Origin: Streptomyces sp. MMG1533
GTDB lineage: Bacteria > Actinomycetota > Actinomycetes > Streptomycetales > Streptomycetaceae
NCBI RefSeq assembly: GCF_001279775.1
Contig: NZ_LGDG01000265.1
Location: forward strand, 1-47,284
Reading direction: 5' to 3'
DNA: 47,284 nt
Position 1 is the first letter of the stretch. Each line of letters starts with the position of its first letter. Below the pieces are notes generated by a model, which saw nothing but the letters and a program-made list of their open reading frames with translations, was not told where the DNA came from and searched no databases. Shown here one piece after another: positions 1-8,098 of the stretch. The translations under genes and the position numbers were made by a program.

Positions 1-145
1 GATCGCCCACCTGCTGGGCTCCGTCCCGTACCAGGAGGTGCCGCCGCCGGTGCTGGAGTTGCCCCCGCGGCCGCCCTCGACCGGCTACCAGCGCCCGCCG
101 CGCGATCTGCAGACCTACGTCCCCGATCACGCGGCAAGCCTCTGA
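1..145 (+). CDS. C-terminal end of a probable PPK2-family polyphosphate kinase
   Basis: An open frame enters from the left edge (frame starting at base 2) and stops with TGA at 143-145, giving 47 residues. The tail has a Pro-rich part, then RPPRDLQTYVPDHAASL, which resembles from memory the C-terminus of actinobacterial PPK2-type polyphosphate:nucleotide phosphotransferases. The catalytic Walker motifs lie outside the window, so the call rests on this tail alone. A polyphosphate enzyme would fit beside the stress and dormancy genes that follow, but that is inference. Confidence 0.5.
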   Translation, partial: IAHLLGSVPYQEVPPPVLELPPRPPSTGYQRPPRDLQTYVPDHAASL

Positions 146-159
146 GCCGGTCACCGTGC

Positions 160-1023
160 TCACTCCGAGGCGGGTATGACGGCCACCGGGCAGGCGGCGT
201 GGTGCAGCACCGCGTGGGCGACCCGGCCGAGGTGTCCGTGGCGGCCCCTGGAACCGACGACCAGGAGGTCGGCGTGGTGCGAGGCCTCCACCAGCACCCT
301 CCAGGGGTGGCCCTCGGCAGTACGGCGGCGCACGTCCACGTCCTGCGGAGCGTCCCGCAGCGCCGTCTCCAGCGCTTCGACGGCCCGCTTCTCGTGCAGC
401 CGTCCGGGCTCACCCGCGAGCAGGGGGTGGTCGGTGGCCTCGGGGGCGGGGCACCGCCAGGCCCGGACCGCCTCCAGCGGCACCCCGCGCAGCCTCGCCT
501 CCTCGTAGGCGAAGCGCACGGCTTCCGACTCCTTGCCGTCCTCCCCGACGCCCACGAGCACCCGGCCGTGGCGCGGGGCCCGGTTCTGGTCGTCGTGGCT
601 GCCGCGGACCACGATGACGGGACAGTGGGCATGCGTGGCCACCGTCAGGCTGACGGAACCCAGCAGCGCTTCGGCGAGGGCACTGCGGCCGCGGGTGCCG
701 ACCACCACCGCGGTGGCGTGCCGTCCCTCCCGCGGAAGGGTGTACTCCGGCTCCTCCGGCGCCACGTCCACGGACATCATCAGCGCCGGGTACCGGCTGC
801 GGACCCGCCGGGCGGCGGCCGCGACGATGTCGTCGGCCATGACCTGCTCCGACGGCTTGTCGAGGTCCGCGGAGAGCGCGGCGCCCTCGTAGCGCTCCCA
901 CAACGAGGCGTACACCACCCGCAGCGGCACCCCGCGCAGCGCGGCCTCATCGGCCGCCCAGTCGACGGCCCGCAGGCTCGGCTCGGAGCCGTCCACTCCC
1001 ACGACCAGGGGACGTTCCCTCAT
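160..1023 (-). CDS. universal stress protein, tandem UspA domains
   Basis: The 287-residue protein has two UspA folds. Domain 1 opens with PLVVGVDGSEPS and ends with the ATP-loop type motif GTRGRSALAEALLGSVS before CPVIVV. Domain 2 starts at about residue 140 (RVLVGVGEDGKES) and ends with GSRGRHGHLGRVAHAVLHH and CPVAVIP. The G-x2-G-x9-G(S/T) nucleotide motif is clear in domain 1 and degenerate in domain 2, so only the first may bind ATP. ATG 1023 lies just downstream of the adhP stop (5-base gap) and a GTG nine bases upstream is a possible alternative. It is the last gene of the minus-strand usp-adhP-usp operon. Role: cytoplasmic stress or dormancy protein, exact function unknown. Confidence 0.93.
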   Translation of the reverse strand: MRERPLVVGVDGSEPSLRAVDWAADEAALRGVPLRVVYASLWERYEGAALSADLDKPSEQVMADDIVAAAARRVRSRYPALMMSVDVAPEEPEYTLPREGRHATAVVVGTRGRSALAEALLGSVSLTVATHAHCPVIVVRGSHDDQNRAPRHGRVLVGVGEDGKESEAVRFAYEEARLRGVPLEAVRAWRCPAPEATDHPLLAGEPGRLHEKRAVEALETALRDAPQDVDVRRRTAEGHPWRVLVEASHHADLLVVGSRGRHGHLGRVAHAVLHHAACPVAVIPASE

Positions 1024-1028
1024 CGTCG

Positions 1029-2051
1029 TCACCGCCCCGCACCCAGGTCGAACACGATGCGGGCCTTGACCTCGCCGCGCAGCACTTCGTCGATGGACTC
1101 GTTGACGGAGGCGAGCGGACGGGTCTCCTGGATCACCCTGGTGCGTCCGGCGGCGTGCAGCCGGAAGACCTCGGCGAGGTCCTGCCGGGTGCCGACGATG
1201 GAGCCGATCACCGAGGTGCCGTTCAGCACGGTGTCGAAGATCGGCACCTGGATCGTGCCGTGCGCCGGCAGGGCGACCATGACGAGCTTGCCGCCGCGTC
1301 GCAGCCCGGAGTGGACCGCGGCGAACGCGGCCTCGTTCACGGCGAGGGCGATCGCGGCGTGCGCGCCGCCGTAGCGCTTGAGCGTCTCGCCCACGTCGTC
1401 CTTGCGGGCGTCGATGACGAGGTCGGCGCCGAGTTCCGCGGCGAGGTCGAGTTTCTCGTCGGTGACGTCGATCGCGGCGACCTGCGCGCCGGCGATCTTC
1501 GCGTACTGCACCGCGAGGTGCCCCAGTCCCCCGACGCCGGATATGGCGACCAGTTGCGTGGGCCGTACGCCGGCGACCTTCAGCGCCTTGTAGGTGGTCA
1601 CGCCCGCGCAGGTCAGGGGTGCGGCGTCGAGCGCGGTGACGCCCCGGGGCACCGGCTGCGCGAAGTCGGCCGAGGCCAGCATCTTCTCGGCGTACCCGCC
1701 GTCGCAGCCGTACCCGGTGTTGACCTGCTGCTCGCACAGCGTCTCCCAGCCGGACAGGCAGTGCTCGCACCGCCCGCACGCCCAGCCCAGCCACGGCACC
1801 GCGACGCGCTGTCCCACCGCGAGGTGGGTGACGCCGTCGCCGAGCTTCTCGACCAGTCCGACGCCCTCGTGTCCGGGGACGAACGGCGGGTTCGGCCTGA
1901 CGGGCCAGTCGCCGTGCGCGGCGTGGATGTCGGTGTGGCACAGGCCGGACGCCTCGACCCGGACACGGACCTGTCCGGGGCCGGGCTCGGGGTCCGGGCG
2001 TTCCTCGATGACCAGGGGCTCACCGAAGGCCCGTACGACCGCTGCCTTCAT
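1029..2051 (-). CDS. adhP: zinc-dependent alcohol dehydrogenase (AdhP type)
   Basis: The 340-residue medium-chain dehydrogenase is full length. Catalytic-zinc ligands are in GLCHTDIHAAHGDWP (about residues 37-51) and GHEGVGLVEKLG. The structural-zinc Cys cluster is CGRCEHCLSGWETLC (about 92-106). The NAD-binding loop is SGVGGLGHLA (about 172-181). It should interconvert primary alcohols and aldehydes with NAD(H) in the cytoplasm. It sits between two universal stress protein genes with gaps of 22 and 5 bases, so it is cotranscribed with them. This suggests fermentative NADH disposal or aldehyde handling under low oxygen. Substrate range is inferred from the family. Confidence 0.93.
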   Translation of the reverse strand: MKAAVVRAFGEPLVIEERPDPEPGPGQVRVRVEASGLCHTDIHAAHGDWPVRPNPPFVPGHEGVGLVEKLGDGVTHLAVGQRVAVPWLGWACGRCEHCLSGWETLCEQQVNTGYGCDGGYAEKMLASADFAQPVPRGVTALDAAPLTCAGVTTYKALKVAGVRPTQLVAISGVGGLGHLAVQYAKIAGAQVAAIDVTDEKLDLAAELGADLVIDARKDDVGETLKRYGGAHAAIALAVNEAAFAAVHSGLRRGGKLVMVALPAHGTIQVPIFDTVLNGTSVIGSIVGTRQDLAEVFRLHAAGRTRVIQETRPLASVNESIDEVLRGEVKARIVFDLGAGR

Positions 2052-2073
2052 GATTGCTGCTCCTCGGATTGCT

Positions 2074-2979
2074 TCAGTCGTGCGGGACGACGGCGACGGG
2101 GGCGGTGGAGTGGTGCAGTACGGCGTGCGTGACGGGGCCGACGTGGGCGCCGAGCGGGCTGCGCCGGATCCGGCGGCCCACCACGACCAGAGAGGCATCG
2201 CGGGAGGCGTCCACCAGGTGGTTGGCGGGGCTGCCGGAGCGGGACTCCTCGACGACCTCGACCGCCGGGTACTTCTGCCGCCAGGGACGCAGCGCCTCGG
2301 TGAGCTCGGCGGCCTTCTGGCGGGCGATCTCGCCGTGCAGCTCCAGGTCGGCGGCCAGGCCGTAGACGTAGTACGGCGGCAGGTTCCAGCCGTGCACGAC
2401 CCGCACGGAGGTGCCGCGGCGGACGGCCTCCTCGAAGGCGAACGCGAGCACCGCGTCGTCGGGGCCGTCCGTGTCGAGACCGAGCACGACGGGCCGGAAC
2501 GGGGTCGCGGCGGAAGGGATGCCGGCCGGGTCCATCTCGTGCTCGTCGGCGGCCTGTTCACCGGCCCGGACCAGGACGATCGGCCGCTGGGCGTGCGCCA
2601 CCACGGAGAGTCCCACCGAACCGACCATGAATCCGGCGACCCCGCTCAGCCCGCGCGTGCCGAGGACGAGCAGTTCCGTGTCCTTCGACAGGCCCGCCAG
2701 TACCTCGCCGGGCCGGCCGTTCAGCTGCTCGGCGATCACTTCCAGGCCGGGGTGACGCAGTCGGAGCCCTTCGGCCGACTCCCGGGGAATCCGCTCGGTC
2801 CAGTGCTGTTGTGTCTCGGCGCCGAGGAGCGGTGCCTGCGCCATGGGCTCCGGTACCGGCTCCCAGACGTTGACCAGCTTCAACGGCAGTTCGAGCAGCT
2901 GTGCCTCGCGGGCCGCCCATTCGGCGGCGGCCTGGCTCTCGGGTGAGCCGTCGAGGCCAACGATGACGGTGCGCGTCAT
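2074..2979 (-). CDS. universal stress protein, tandem UspA domains
   Basis: This 301-residue protein has two UspA domains. The first begins TVIVGLDGSPESQAAAEWAA and carries GTRGLSGVAGFMVGSVG. The second begins at about residue 150 (RPVVLGLDTDGPDDA) and carries the weaker GRRIRRSPLGAHVGPVTHAVLHH. ATG 2979 was chosen because AAGG and GGAG lie just upstream; a GTG at 2988 is possible. It is the first gene of the usp-adhP-usp operon. A perfect 14-bp palindrome 85 bp upstream (3065-3078), shared with the response regulator gene at 7264, suggests control by that regulator. Confidence 0.93.
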   Translation of the reverse strand: MTRTVIVGLDGSPESQAAAEWAAREAQLLELPLKLVNVWEPVPEPMAQAPLLGAETQQHWTERIPRESAEGLRLRHPGLEVIAEQLNGRPGEVLAGLSKDTELLVLGTRGLSGVAGFMVGSVGLSVVAHAQRPIVLVRAGEQAADEHEMDPAGIPSAATPFRPVVLGLDTDGPDDAVLAFAFEEAVRRGTSVRVVHGWNLPPYYVYGLAADLELHGEIARQKAAELTEALRPWRQKYPAVEVVEESRSGSPANHLVDASRDASLVVVGRRIRRSPLGAHVGPVTHAVLHHSTAPVAVVPHD

Positions 2980-3044
2980 GATCTCCACCTTCTGAATCGG
3001 GGGGCTCCGATTCGAGCATCGTCTTCCAACGGGGTCCTTTGCAG

Positions 3045-3078
3045 GGGCCGCAGGTCCTCCATGGGGGCCGACCGGCCC
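3045..3078 (-). promoter_or_regulatory. putative DevR/OsdR-like operator pair before usp
   Basis: GGGCCGACCGGCCC at 3065-3078 is a perfect palindrome with 6-bp arms around AC. A weaker copy (GGGCCGCAGGTCCT, 9 of 14 matches) lies at 3045-3058, with centres exactly 20 bp apart, the tandem arrangement known for DevR/DosR sites in mycobacteria. The strong copy is 85 bp before the usp start. Its reverse complement recurs at 7162-7175 before the response regulator gene. Binding by that regulator is inferred. Confidence 0.6.
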
Positions 3079-3090
3079 TACCGACGGGCC

Positions 3091-3131
3091 GGCACGGCGG
3101 ACCCGGACCCCCCGGTGGGGTCCGCCGTGCC
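3091..3131 (-). terminator. strong hairpin terminator after the DoxX gene
   Basis: Perfect 14-bp arms GGCACGGCGGACCC (3091-3104) and GGGTCCGCCGTGCC (3118-3131) with a 13-base loop lie 8 bases past the doxX-like stop on the minus strand. The hairpin also insulates the usp operon from readthrough. Confidence 0.8.
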
Positions 3132-3139
3132 TCCCGAGG

Positions 3140-3769
3140 TCAGCGCAGCCGGCGGCTGCGGCGAACCATCGGGAGCCTGGCCCAGAGCTTGCCGACGCCC
3201 AGGGTGTCGCCGGCGGAGGTCACGGCCAGGGCGATCAGGACGACGGCGTAGACGACGTGGTAGTCGACGAACGGGTTGGTGGACATGCTCGGCGAGCCGT
3301 CCGACAGGTGTCGGGCGGGCGGCCACTCGGCGATCCACATCAGCGCCATCATCGCGACGCCCGCGAAGGCGGCGAGCCGCAGAGCGATGCCGCCGATCAG
3401 GGCCAGCCCGATGCCGAGCAGGCCGGCCATGAACAGCCAGTCCGCCCAGGTGTCCCCCGCCCAGGAGTGGAAGGTGGACTCCATCGGCCCTGCGGCGACA
3501 CCGCTGAGGAAGCCCTTGGTCGGCGAGCCGCCGTCGATCCAGCCCTTGCCGGACGAAGTGGCGTAGCCGAGGCCGAACGCCTTGTCGAGGAAGGCCCACA
3601 GGAAGACGAACCCGGTGAGCAGACGCAGGGACGCGAGGGCGTAGGCCTGCACGGTCCGTGTGTCGCCGAGTGCCGACACGGCCGGCCCGGAGGAGGAGGC
3701 GGTCCGGCTCCTGCGGAAGGACGGCAGGCCAAAGCCCGGGCTCCGATGAGGGTGCTCGTGTACGGACAT
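3140..3769 (-). CDS. DoxX-family membrane protein
   Basis: The protein has 209 residues. A short hydrophilic N-terminus precedes four hydrophobic segments: ALASLRLLTGFVFLWAFLDKAF, WLFMAGLLGIGLALIGGIALRL, FAGVAMMALMWIAEW and YHVVYAVVLIALAV. This is the DoxX/quinol-oxidase-like arrangement. A Gly-rich stretch between helices 1 and 2 contains GKGWIDGGSPTKGFLSG, as in larger actinobacterial DoxX proteins. ATG 3769 follows GAAGGG; upstream in-frame residues are low-complexity and unlikely to be coding. It is transcribed alone, with a palindromic operator-like site 98 bp upstream and a hairpin terminator after the stop. Function is unproven; DoxX proteins are tied to redox or thiol stress at the membrane. 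Confidence 0.88.
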   Translation of the reverse strand: MSVHEHPHRSPGFGLPSFRRSRTASSSGPAVSALGDTRTVQAYALASLRLLTGFVFLWAFLDKAFGLGYATSSGKGWIDGGSPTKGFLSGVAAGPMESTFHSWAGDTWADWLFMAGLLGIGLALIGGIALRLAAFAGVAMMALMWIAEWPPARHLSDGSPSMSTNPFVDYHVVYAVVLIALAVTSAGDTLGVGKLWARLPMVRRSRRLR

Positions 3770-3867
3770 GGCGGTGATCCCTTCGGGGATGTCCGGTCGG
3801 TGCCTGACGCCCCTCACTCTGGTGTCGCGCGCCGGTGCCCGCCGGATGCCGAAGGTCCGCGGCCGCT

Positions 3868-3916
3868 GGGCTGAACGGCCCTGGCCGCGAGGCCCGTTGG
3901 GCCCGTTGTGGCCAAC
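3868..3916. promoter_or_regulatory. putative DevR/OsdR-like operator between doxX and sulP
   Basis: GGGCTGAACGGCCC at 3868-3881 matches the usp/regulator palindrome at 12 of 14 bases and lies 98 bp before the DoxX start. A second interrupted dyad, GTTGG...CCAAC (3896-3916) containing GGGCC and GGCC, sits about three helical turns away. Either site could serve the divergent DoxX and SulP genes. Confidence 0.5.
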
Positions 3917-3996
3917 CTGACGGTTCGCCATCGGTGTATGTCTCGCGGCTGGTCGCGAGTCGGTGGATCCTGAGGTCATCCGGCGAAAGGTGACTC

Positions 3997-5709
3997 ATGG
4001 TCCAGGGCTCGGGCGGGCACGCCTCGAGGTGGCTCCGGCTGGTGCCCGGGCTCGGCGTCCTCCTCGGCTACCGGCGCTCGTGGCTGAAGGGCGACCTGCT
4101 GGCCGGCGTCACCGTGGCCGCGTATCTCGTGCCGCAGGTCATGGCCTACGCCGGTGTGGCCGGGCTGCCTCCGGTGGCGGGACTGTGGGCGATCCTGCCC
4201 GCCCTCGGGCTGTACGCGCTGTTCGGTTCCTCGCGCCTGCTCTCGGTCGGCCCCGAGTCCACGACCGCGCTGATGACGGCCACGGTGGTCGGCCCGCTCG
4301 CCGCCGGAGACCCGGGGCGTTACGCCGCGCTGGCAGCTGCCCTGGCCGCCACGGTCGGACTGCTGTGCCTCGCGGCATGGGCGGTACGACTGGGCTTCCT
4401 CGCGGACCTGCTCTCCCGCCCGGTCCTGATCGGCTATCTCGCGGGAGTGGCGCTGATCATGATGGTGGACCAGCTGCCCAAACTCACCGGGGTGGGGACG
4501 ACGGGGACCAGGTTCTTCTCTCAACTGTGGTCGTTCTTGGCGAATTTACCGGACGCGCATCCCACCACCGTCATCTTCTCGGCCGCCGCACTCACCTTCC
4601 TCTTCGTGACGGCACGGTACTTCCGTGCCGTGCCCGGCCCCCTGCTCACCGTGGTCCTCGGCACGGTGTCCGTGCTGGTCCTCGACCTCGACGACCGGCA
4701 CGGCCTCAAGGTGATCGGCGACGTCCCGTCCGGGTTGCCCGACCTGGCCGCACCGGACCTGGGCGAGCTGCCCCACCTGGTCCTGCCCGCCCTCGGCGTG
4801 CTTCTCGTCGCGTACACCGACTTCATCCTCACCGCACGGGCCTTCCGCGGCCGCGACGACGACGGCCCCGGTCTCGACGCCGACCAGGAGTTCCTCGCCC
4901 TGGGCACGGCCAACCTCGGAGCCTCTGCGTTGCACGGCTTCCCGGTGAGCAGCAGTGCCAGCCGCACCGCCCTCGCCTCGTCGGCGGGCGCCCGCAGTCA
5001 GGCGTACTCCCTGGTGGCCGGAGCGGCGGTCCTCGCCGTCCTTCTCTTCCTCAGCCCGCTGCTCGCCCGGACGCCCTCCGCCGTCCTCGGCGCTCTCGTC
5101 GTCTACGCCGCGATCCGCATGATCGACCTCGCGGGCTTCCGCCGGCTGGCGTCCTTTCGCCGCAGAGAGCTGCTCCTGGCTCTCGGCTGTCTGGCCGGGG
5201 TACTCGCCTTCGGCATCCTGTACGGCGTTCTGGTCGCCGTCGGCCTGTCGGTGGCCGAACTGCTGACCCGGGTGGCGCGCCCCCACGACGCGGTCGAGGG
5301 ACTGGTGCCCGGCGTGGCCGGCATGCACGACGTCGACGACTACCCGCAGGCCCGCACCATCCCCGGCCTGCTGGTCTACCGCTACGACTCGCCCCTGTTC
5401 TTCGCGAACGCGGAGGACTTCCGTCGTCGGGCTCTGGCCGCCGTCGACGAACAGAGCGACCCTGTCCGCTGGTTCGTCCTCAACACCGAGGCCAACGTGG
5501 AGGTCGACATCACCGCCCTGGACGCGGTCGACGAGCTGCGCCGCGAACTCGCCCGGCGCGGCGTCGTGTTCGCCCTCGCCCGGGTGAAGCAGGACCTTAT
5601 GGACGACCTGAAGGCGTACGGCCTCGTGGAGTCCGTGGGGACGGACATGATCTTTCCGACCCTGCCGACCGCGGTGACCGCCTACCGGACATGGTGCGGC
5701 GATCAGTAG
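3997..5709 (+). CDS. SulP-family anion transporter with STAS domain
   Basis: This 570-residue protein belongs to the SLC26/SulP family (sulfate, bicarbonate or other anions). The N-terminus holds the conserved KGDLLAGVTVAAYLVPQVMAYA (split over TM1), followed by LPPVAGLW and about ten further hydrophobic segments. Family motifs include GPESTTALM and the FPVSSSASRTA loop. A STAS domain runs from about residue 450 to the end (IPGLLVYRYDSPLFFANAEDFR). ATG 3997 follows AAAGG. It is divergent from the DoxX gene and shares a 227-bp control region with it. Substrate cannot be assigned; bicarbonate or sulfate are the usual options. Confidence 0.92.
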   Translation: MVQGSGGHASRWLRLVPGLGVLLGYRRSWLKGDLLAGVTVAAYLVPQVMAYAGVAGLPPVAGLWAILPALGLYALFGSSRLLSVGPESTTALMTATVVGPLAAGDPGRYAALAAALAATVGLLCLAAWAVRLGFLADLLSRPVLIGYLAGVALIMMVDQLPKLTGVGTTGTRFFSQLWSFLANLPDAHPTTVIFSAAALTFLFVTARYFRAVPGPLLTVVLGTVSVLVLDLDDRHGLKVIGDVPSGLPDLAAPDLGELPHLVLPALGVLLVAYTDFILTARAFRGRDDDGPGLDADQEFLALGTANLGASALHGFPVSSSASRTALASSAGARSQAYSLVAGAAVLAVLLFLSPLLARTPSAVLGALVVYAAIRMIDLAGFRRLASFRRRELLLALGCLAGVLAFGILYGVLVAVGLSVAELLTRVARPHDAVEGLVPGVAGMHDVDDYPQARTIPGLLVYRYDSPLFFANAEDFRRRALAAVDEQSDPVRWFVLNTEANVEVDITALDAVDELRRELARRGVVFALARVKQDLMDDLKAYGLVESVGTDMIFPTLPTAVTAYRTWCGDQ

Positions 5710-5752
5710 GCCGCAGACCGGATGGTCAGGGCGGGCAACCGTGCCGGCCGGC

Positions 5753-5770
5753 CCCGGCCCGAGGGCCGGG
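5753..5770 (+). terminator. hairpin after the SulP gene
   Basis: CCCGGCC and GGCCGGG form a 7-bp stem with a CGAG loop in the 135-bp gap between the SulP stop and the next gene, within a longer GC-rich self-complementary stretch. There is no T run, which is usual in Streptomyces. Confidence 0.5.
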
Positions 5771-5844
5771 TGGCCCATGGCCCGTCACACGGAGCGGATT
5801 CACGCTGGGAATGGCAGTTCTCGGGTTCCGTCGGGAGGCACGCC

Positions 5845-6312
5845 ATGACTGCTCCGCCCCCTACCCCCAGCATGTTGCGCGCGCTGCCCGCAGAGCACGG
5901 GCAGCGGCTCATGCGCATCGCCCGGGAGGTCTCCGTCCCGCAGGGGACGCGCCTCTTCGAAGAGGGCTTCCGCGCGGACCGGTTCTGGATCATCCGCACC
6001 GGCACCGTCGAACTCGACATGCACGTGCCCGGCCGCCGCGCAGCGGTCATCGAACGCCTCGGACACAACGAACTCATCGGCTGGTCCTGGCTGTTCGCAC
6101 CGCACGTCTGGCACCTGGGCGCCCAGGCGACGACCCCGGTTCGGGCGTACGAGTTCGATGCCGCTGCCGTTCGCGCGATGTGCGAGGAGGACCCGGCCCT
6201 CGGGCATTCCGTCGCCCAGTGGGTCGGCGAGGTACTGGCCCACCGCCTGCGTTCCGCCAGGATCCGCCTTCTGGACCTGTACGCCCCCTATGGCTCGGGC
6301 AGTGTCGTCTGA
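5845..6312 (+). CDS. cyclic nucleotide-binding (cNMP) domain protein
   Basis: The 155-residue protein is a single Crp/cNMP-type beta-roll. The visible core is VSVPQGTRLFEEGFRADRFWIIRTGTVEL, then a helix ending in a basic tail RLRSARIRLLDLYAPYG. There is no DNA-binding helix-turn-helix, so it is a stand-alone sensor or adaptor. The classical phosphate-binding motif (FGE...RxA) is not clear (GHNELIGWSWLFAPHVWHLGAQAT), so nucleotide binding is doubtful. ATG 5845 was chosen because GGGAGG precedes it by 7 bases. The next gene, a CBS-BON protein, starts 34 bases after the stop and is probably cotranscribed. Confidence 0.85.
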   Translation: MTAPPPTPSMLRALPAEHGQRLMRIAREVSVPQGTRLFEEGFRADRFWIIRTGTVELDMHVPGRRAAVIERLGHNELIGWSWLFAPHVWHLGAQATTPVRAYEFDAAAVRAMCEEDPALGHSVAQWVGEVLAHRLRSARIRLLDLYAPYGSGSVV

Positions 6313-6346
6313 CCAGCCCTCGACCGGCAGTGACGGAGGAGTCACG

Positions 6347-7018
6347 ATGCACGGCACCCCCCACGTCAGCGATGTCATGACCCACACGGTGACCGCCGTC
6401 GGCCGCAGGGCCACCTTCAAGGAGATCGTGCAGCTGATGCAGGACTGGAAGGTCAGCGCCCTGCCGGTCCTCGAGAGCGAGGGCCGCGTCGTCGGTGTCG
6501 TCTCGGAAGCCGATCTGCTGCACAAGGAGGAGTTCCGCGACAGCGACCCCGACCGGTACACACAGCTGCGGCGCCTGTCCGACCTGGCGAAGGCCGGCGC
6601 GGTGACCGCCGGAGAGCTGATGACCTCTCCCGCCCTCACCACCCGGCCCGACGCGACACTCGCCCAGGCCGCACGCACCATGGCGCACGCCAAGGTGAAG
6701 CGGCTCCCCGTGGTCGACGAGCTGGGCATGCTGGAGGGCGTCGTCAGCCGGTCGGATCTGCTCAAGGTGTTCCTGCGCGGCGACGAGGAGATCGCCGAGG
6801 AGGTCCGGCGGGAGGTCGTGGCCTACCTCTTCCCCGCCCCCGCGTCAGCGGTACGGGTGAAGGTCTGCGACGGAGTCGTGAACCTCGCCGGACGCGTCCG
6901 GGACACGTCCCTGGTCCCCGTGGCCGCGCGCCTGGTACGCGCTGTCGAAGGAGTGGTGGACGTGCAGTTCGAACTGTCCGGCCACGACACCCCGCCCGAG
7001 TTCGGGCGTGTGCCCTGA
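6347..7018 (+). CDS. CBS-domain pair with C-terminal BON domain
   Basis: The 223-residue protein has two CBS motifs. The first is VSDVMTHTVTAVGRRATFKEIVQLM...VGVVSEADLL (residues 7-65). The second is AGELMTSPALTTRPDATLAQAARTM...EGVVSRSDLL (about 88-145). A BON domain follows (VRVKVCDGVVNLAGRVRDTSLVPVAARLVRAVEGVVDV). CBS pairs bind adenosine nucleotides, so this is likely an energy-state sensor in the cytoplasm; the BON domain may contact membranes or partners. ATG 6347 follows GGAGG by 7 bases. Related CBS and Usp genes populate DevR/OsdR regulons in actinobacteria, consistent with the neighbouring response regulator. Confidence 0.92.
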   Translation: MHGTPHVSDVMTHTVTAVGRRATFKEIVQLMQDWKVSALPVLESEGRVVGVVSEADLLHKEEFRDSDPDRYTQLRRLSDLAKAGAVTAGELMTSPALTTRPDATLAQAARTMAHAKVKRLPVVDELGMLEGVVSRSDLLKVFLRGDEEIAEEVRREVVAYLFPAPASAVRVKVCDGVVNLAGRVRDTSLVPVAARLVRAVEGVVDVQFELSGHDTPPEFGRVP

Positions 7019-7161
7019 GGGAGCACCCACCCCCTCGTCGGACCGACCGGCCCGGCCTCCGCCCGACCTCCGCGAGGGCCGCCTCATCGGATGACCGCAG
7101 CCGGGAGGGGCCGCCGGACCGTGGCCGTTGAGCCGAATGCGGTCACTCCCCCGGTTCGATG

Positions 7162-7175
7162 GGGCCGGTCGGCCC
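7162..7175 (+). promoter_or_regulatory. putative autoregulatory operator before the response regulator
   Basis: GGGCCGGTCGGCCC is the exact reverse complement of the site before usp (3065-3078), and the flanking bases also agree (GGGG at one end, TA at the other). It lies 88 bp before the response regulator start, about where DevR-type activator sites sit relative to promoters. A weak partner may lie 40 bp upstream (7122-7135). Confidence 0.6.
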
Positions 7176-7263
7176 TAGTGCATCCGGCCCCGGCGAGTGA
7201 TGATCGTCGTCACGGACAGTCCGCGGTCCGTACGTCACGTCGTCGGGGAACCAAGGGGTCGTC

Positions 7264-7965
7264 ATGGCCGAGGCACACACCTTCAGCGAGCAGCACCCCA
7301 TCCGTGTGTTCCTCCTGGACGACCACGAGGTCGTACGGCGCGGCATCACCGACCTGCTCGACGCCGAACCGGACATCAGTGTGGTCGGCGACGCGGACAC
7401 GGTCGAGCACGCACTCGTGCGCGGCCCCGCGCTGCGCCCCGATGTCGCCGTGCTCGACGTTCGGCTGCCGGACGGCGACGGCATCACGGTCTGCCGGGAA
7501 CTGCGCAGCCGGATGCCCGAGCTGGCCTGTCTGATGCTGACGTCGTTCGACGACGAGGACGCCCTGCTCGACGCCATCATGGCCGGGGCCGCGGGCTACG
7601 TCCTCAAGCAGATCAAGGGCTCGGACCTGATCTCGGCGGTCCGCACCGTCGCCTCGGGCCAGTCGATGCTGGACCCCGCCACGACGGCCCGTCTGATGCG
7701 CTCGCTGCGCGCAGACCCGGCCGAGGCCCCGGCCGTGTCGCCCGAGCTGGCGAGTCTGTCCCCGCGCGAGCGGGACATCCTCACCCTGATCGGGGACGGG
7801 CTGACCAACCGCGAGATCGGCAAGAAGCTCTACCTCTCGGAGAAGACGGTCAAGAACCACATCAGCCGGCTGCTGGCCAAGCTCGGCGTGCAGCGCCGGG
7901 TCCAGGCCGCGGTCCTCGCCTCCCAGCTGGAGCAACCCGATTCGGGCGAACGCTCCGCACACTGA
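7264..7965 (+). CDS. NarL/DevR-type response regulator (OsdR-like)
   Basis: The 233-residue regulator has an N-terminal receiver domain and a C-terminal LuxR-type helix-turn-helix. Receiver residues are the acidic pair in FLLDDHEVVRRG, the phosphoacceptor Asp at about 65 in VAVLDVRLPDGDG, Thr/Ser in MLTSFDD and Lys in GYVLKQIKG. The HTH reads LSPRERDILTLIGDGLTNREIGKKLYLSEKTVKNH (split across the motif). This domain order and these sequences match DevR/DosR of Mycobacterium and OsdR of Streptomyces, which respond to oxygen and redox state through GAF-type kinases. No kinase gene is present in the window. AAGGGG lies 6 bases before ATG 7264. Neighbours (Usp, AdhP, CBS, Acg nitroreductase) are of the kinds such regulators control. 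Confidence 0.92.
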   Translation: MAEAHTFSEQHPIRVFLLDDHEVVRRGITDLLDAEPDISVVGDADTVEHALVRGPALRPDVAVLDVRLPDGDGITVCRELRSRMPELACLMLTSFDDEDALLDAIMAGAAGYVLKQIKGSDLISAVRTVASGQSMLDPATTARLMRSLRADPAEAPAVSPELASLSPRERDILTLIGDGLTNREIGKKLYLSEKTVKNHISRLLAKLGVQRRVQAAVLASQLEQPDSGERSAH

Positions 7966-7974
7966 CGAACGCCT

Positions 7975-8008
7975 GGGCCATCAGGGCCCGCAGAGGGCCC
8001 AACGGCCC
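7975..8008 (+). promoter_or_regulatory. putative tandem DevR/OsdR-like operators before the nitroreductase
   Basis: GGGCCCAACGGCCC at 7995-8008 matches the regulator-site palindrome at 12 of 14 bases and is 90 bp before the nitroreductase ATG. GGGCCATCAGGGCC at 7975-7988 (10 of 14) is centred exactly 20 bp away. The 133-bp gap after the regulator stop therefore probably contains a separate promoter. Confidence 0.55.
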
Positions 8009-8098
8009 CTGCCGGGCGCGCCCCCCCGGACGACACGCTGGAGCGGTCCCGAGAAGCTCCGTGCCCCGTAGGAGGCGTGGGGCGGGGAGGAGCTTCCC

